Origin: an uncultured Curtobacterium sp.
Lineage (GTDB): Bacteria > Actinomycetota > Actinomycetes > Actinomycetales > Microbacteriaceae
NCBI GenBank assembly: GCA_913774725.1
Contig: CAJYIG010000028.1
Span: 1 to 6,740 of the forward strand
DNA: 6,740 bases
Direction of reading: 5' to 3'
Shown here: positions 6,041 through 6,740 of the stretch, in pieces
Position numbering within the stretch: the first letter of the stretch is position 1
Layout of the letters: each line of letters starts with the position of its first letter
Notes under the pieces: model-generated
Told to the model about the DNA's origin: nothing
What the model saw: the letters and a program-made list of their open reading frames with translations, nothing else
Database searches by the model: none
Program-made: the position numbers and the translations under genes

Positions 6041-6046
6041 CCTCTC
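6041..6046 (-). promoter_or_regulatory. Ribosome binding site of the response regulator
   Basis: GAGAGG on the minus strand lies five bases before the GTG at 6035. It is one of the few clear Shine-Dalgarno sequences in the window, and it fixes this start. It also shows that the operon mRNA has a leader, unlike the birA and accD starts. Confidence 0.7.
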
Positions 6047-6086
6047 GTTCCGATGCACGCCCGGCCCCTGTCGCCGGGAGCGATCA

Positions 6087-6109
6087 CCGACCAAGGATAC
6101 CCAGGTCGG
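6087..6109 (-). promoter_or_regulatory. Dyad CCGACC-N11-GGTCGG around a -10-like TATCCT: candidate promoter/operator
   Basis: CCGACC (6087-6092) and GGTCGG (6104-6109) are exact inverted half-sites 11 bp apart. The minus-strand -10-like box TATCCT (6094-6099) lies inside the dyad. A transcript from it would start near 6086, leaving a leader of about 50 bases before the regulator GTG. No good -35 is visible. The position fits a binding site for a dimeric regulator controlling this operon, possibly its own response regulator. The identification rests on position and symmetry only. Confidence 0.35.
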
Positions 6110-6198
6110 ACCCAGACTCGGCGTTCTGGGACACCGCGTCACACAGTGGAGGGGACCACCGCACCGGGGCGGCGCAGGCGATCGGCATCAGGCCCGGT

Positions 6199-6740
6199 TC
6201 AGGCGAACGGCACCAGGCGCGCGACGGCCTCGAGGTGGTGGGTGTGCGGGAACAGGTCGAACGCCCGCAGCGCCTCGAGCCGGTACCCGAGGTCCGCGAA
6301 GGTCGCGACGTCCCGCGCCAGGGCGACGGGGTCGCAGGCGACGTAGACGACCTGCGCGGGCTGCAGCGCGGCGATCTGCACGACGACCTCGCGCCCGGCA
6401 CCCGAGCGCGGCGGGTCGAGCACGACGGTGCCGGCGCGGAAGCGCTGCAGCTCGGGCCGGGACGCGTCCGCGGCCGTCCTGGCGAGCCAGCGGTCCACCC
6501 GAGCGGTCTCGGCGCGGGCGCCGATCCACTCCGCCAGGTTCTCCTGCGCGTGCTCGGTGGCCCGGGGCGCGCTCTCGACGCTCGTGATCCGGGCCTTCGG
6601 GCCGACGACGTCGCCGAGCGCCGCGGCGAGCAGTCCGACGCCGCCGTACAGGTCGAGGTGCTGCCCCTCCGGGTCGAGCCGGTCGCGGTCGACCAGGTCC
6701 TGCACCGCCGCGGTCAGCACGGTCGAAGCCTGGCGGTGGA
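6199..6740 (-). CDS. RNA uracil-5-methyltransferase, TrmA/RumA family, C-terminal part
   Basis: SAM-dependent methyltransferase making 5-methyluridine in tRNA or 23S rRNA. Only the C-terminal catalytic part is in the window: the frame is open to the right edge, reading HRQASTVLTAAVQDLV just inside it, which matches the family region before motif I. Seen in order: SAM-binding motif LDLYGGVGLLAAAL, acidic VESAPRA (the Glu that would hold the SAM ribose), VVLDPPRSGAGREVV, the nucleophile motif VVYVACDPVALARD (Cys codon at 6334-6336), and the end motif DLFPHTHHLEAVARL containing the catalytic-base Glu. Motif wording differs slightly from the common YVSCNP form, but the Cys is kept. The N-terminal TRAM domain, if any, lies outside the window. 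It is separated from the response regulator by 163 bp holding that operon's likely promoter, so it is probably a separate unit. The exact RNA target cannot be assigned. Confidence 0.95.
   Translation of the reverse strand, partial: HRQASTVLTAAVQDLVDRDRLDPEGQHLDLYGGVGLLAAALGDVVGPKARITSVESAPRATEHAQENLAEWIGARAETARVDRWLARTAADASRPELQRFRAGTVVLDPPRSGAGREVVVQIAALQPAQVVYVACDPVALARDVATFADLGYRLEALRAFDLFPHTHHLEAVARLVPFA

Noticed and set aside
6110..6198. Terminator for the methyltransferase gene
   Set aside because: Only short 3-5 bp complementarities are visible between its stop codon and the regulator promoter region. None is strong enough to call.
3188..6587. Long plus-strand open frames at 3188-4621, 4030-5529 and 5268-6587
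   Set aside because: They lie opposite the response regulator, kinase, pseudokinase and methyltransferase genes, which carry clear family motifs. The antisense products are Arg/His/Gly-rich with no domains.
1..6740. Insertion sequences, phage genes, defence or toxin-antitoxin genes
   Set aside because: No transposase, integrase, nuclease or toxin motifs and no long direct repeats were seen. The genes are metabolic, RNA-modifying or signalling types with uniform high-GC coding character.

Overview
The window is very GC-rich coding DNA with overlapping stop/start junctions. It carries an AccE-type epsilon subunit, which is restricted to Actinomycetota, and start codons placed a few bases after TAnnnT boxes, as in leaderless actinobacterial genes. 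The most likely source is an actinomycete of the Microbacteriaceae type (Curtobacterium-like). The family-level guess is inference from protein style, not from a database match.

Left block (1-2577): birA (biotin-protein ligase, minus strand, C-terminus beyond the left edge) is divergent from an accD-accE pair (acyl-CoA carboxylase beta and epsilon subunits, plus strand, overlapping by one base). Both divergent genes appear to start leaderless, from -10 boxes within a 74-bp gap. BirA biotinylates the carrier domain of the carboxylase alpha subunit, so the block groups an enzyme with the factor that activates its partner. The biotinylated alpha subunit itself is not in the window. The beta subunit carries Ile420, the residue associated with acetyl-CoA acceptance. 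A strong hairpin closes accDE.

Middle block (2513-2968): 456 bp without a convincing gene, between converging operons. Its core is conspicuously AT-richer (66 of 120 bases G+C at 2701-2820, by hand count) and it is crowded with inverted repeats. These include a perfect 9-bp dyad enclosing a second hairpin, a 15-position stem at 2851-2887 and a perfect 13-bp stem at 2895-2923. It may hold a small structured RNA on the plus strand.

Right block (2969-6740): all minus strand. From right to left it holds the C-terminal part of a TrmA/RumA-family RNA uracil-5-methyltransferase, then a tight three-gene signalling operon: NarL/LuxR-type response regulator, six-TM histidine kinase, and a second six-TM protein. 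The last looks like a degenerate kinase, without recognisable N or G boxes and with no clear phosphoacceptor. The kinase starts 5 bp after the regulator stop, and the third gene overlaps the kinase by 4 bp (GTGA). The likely circuit is a membrane kinase phosphorylating Asp70 of the regulator, with the pseudokinase-like protein as a sensing or tuning partner. A 23-bp dyad surrounding a -10-like box upstream of the regulator is a candidate autoregulatory operator. This regulator/kinase/pseudokinase module and the structured intergenic region are the two most interesting items here.
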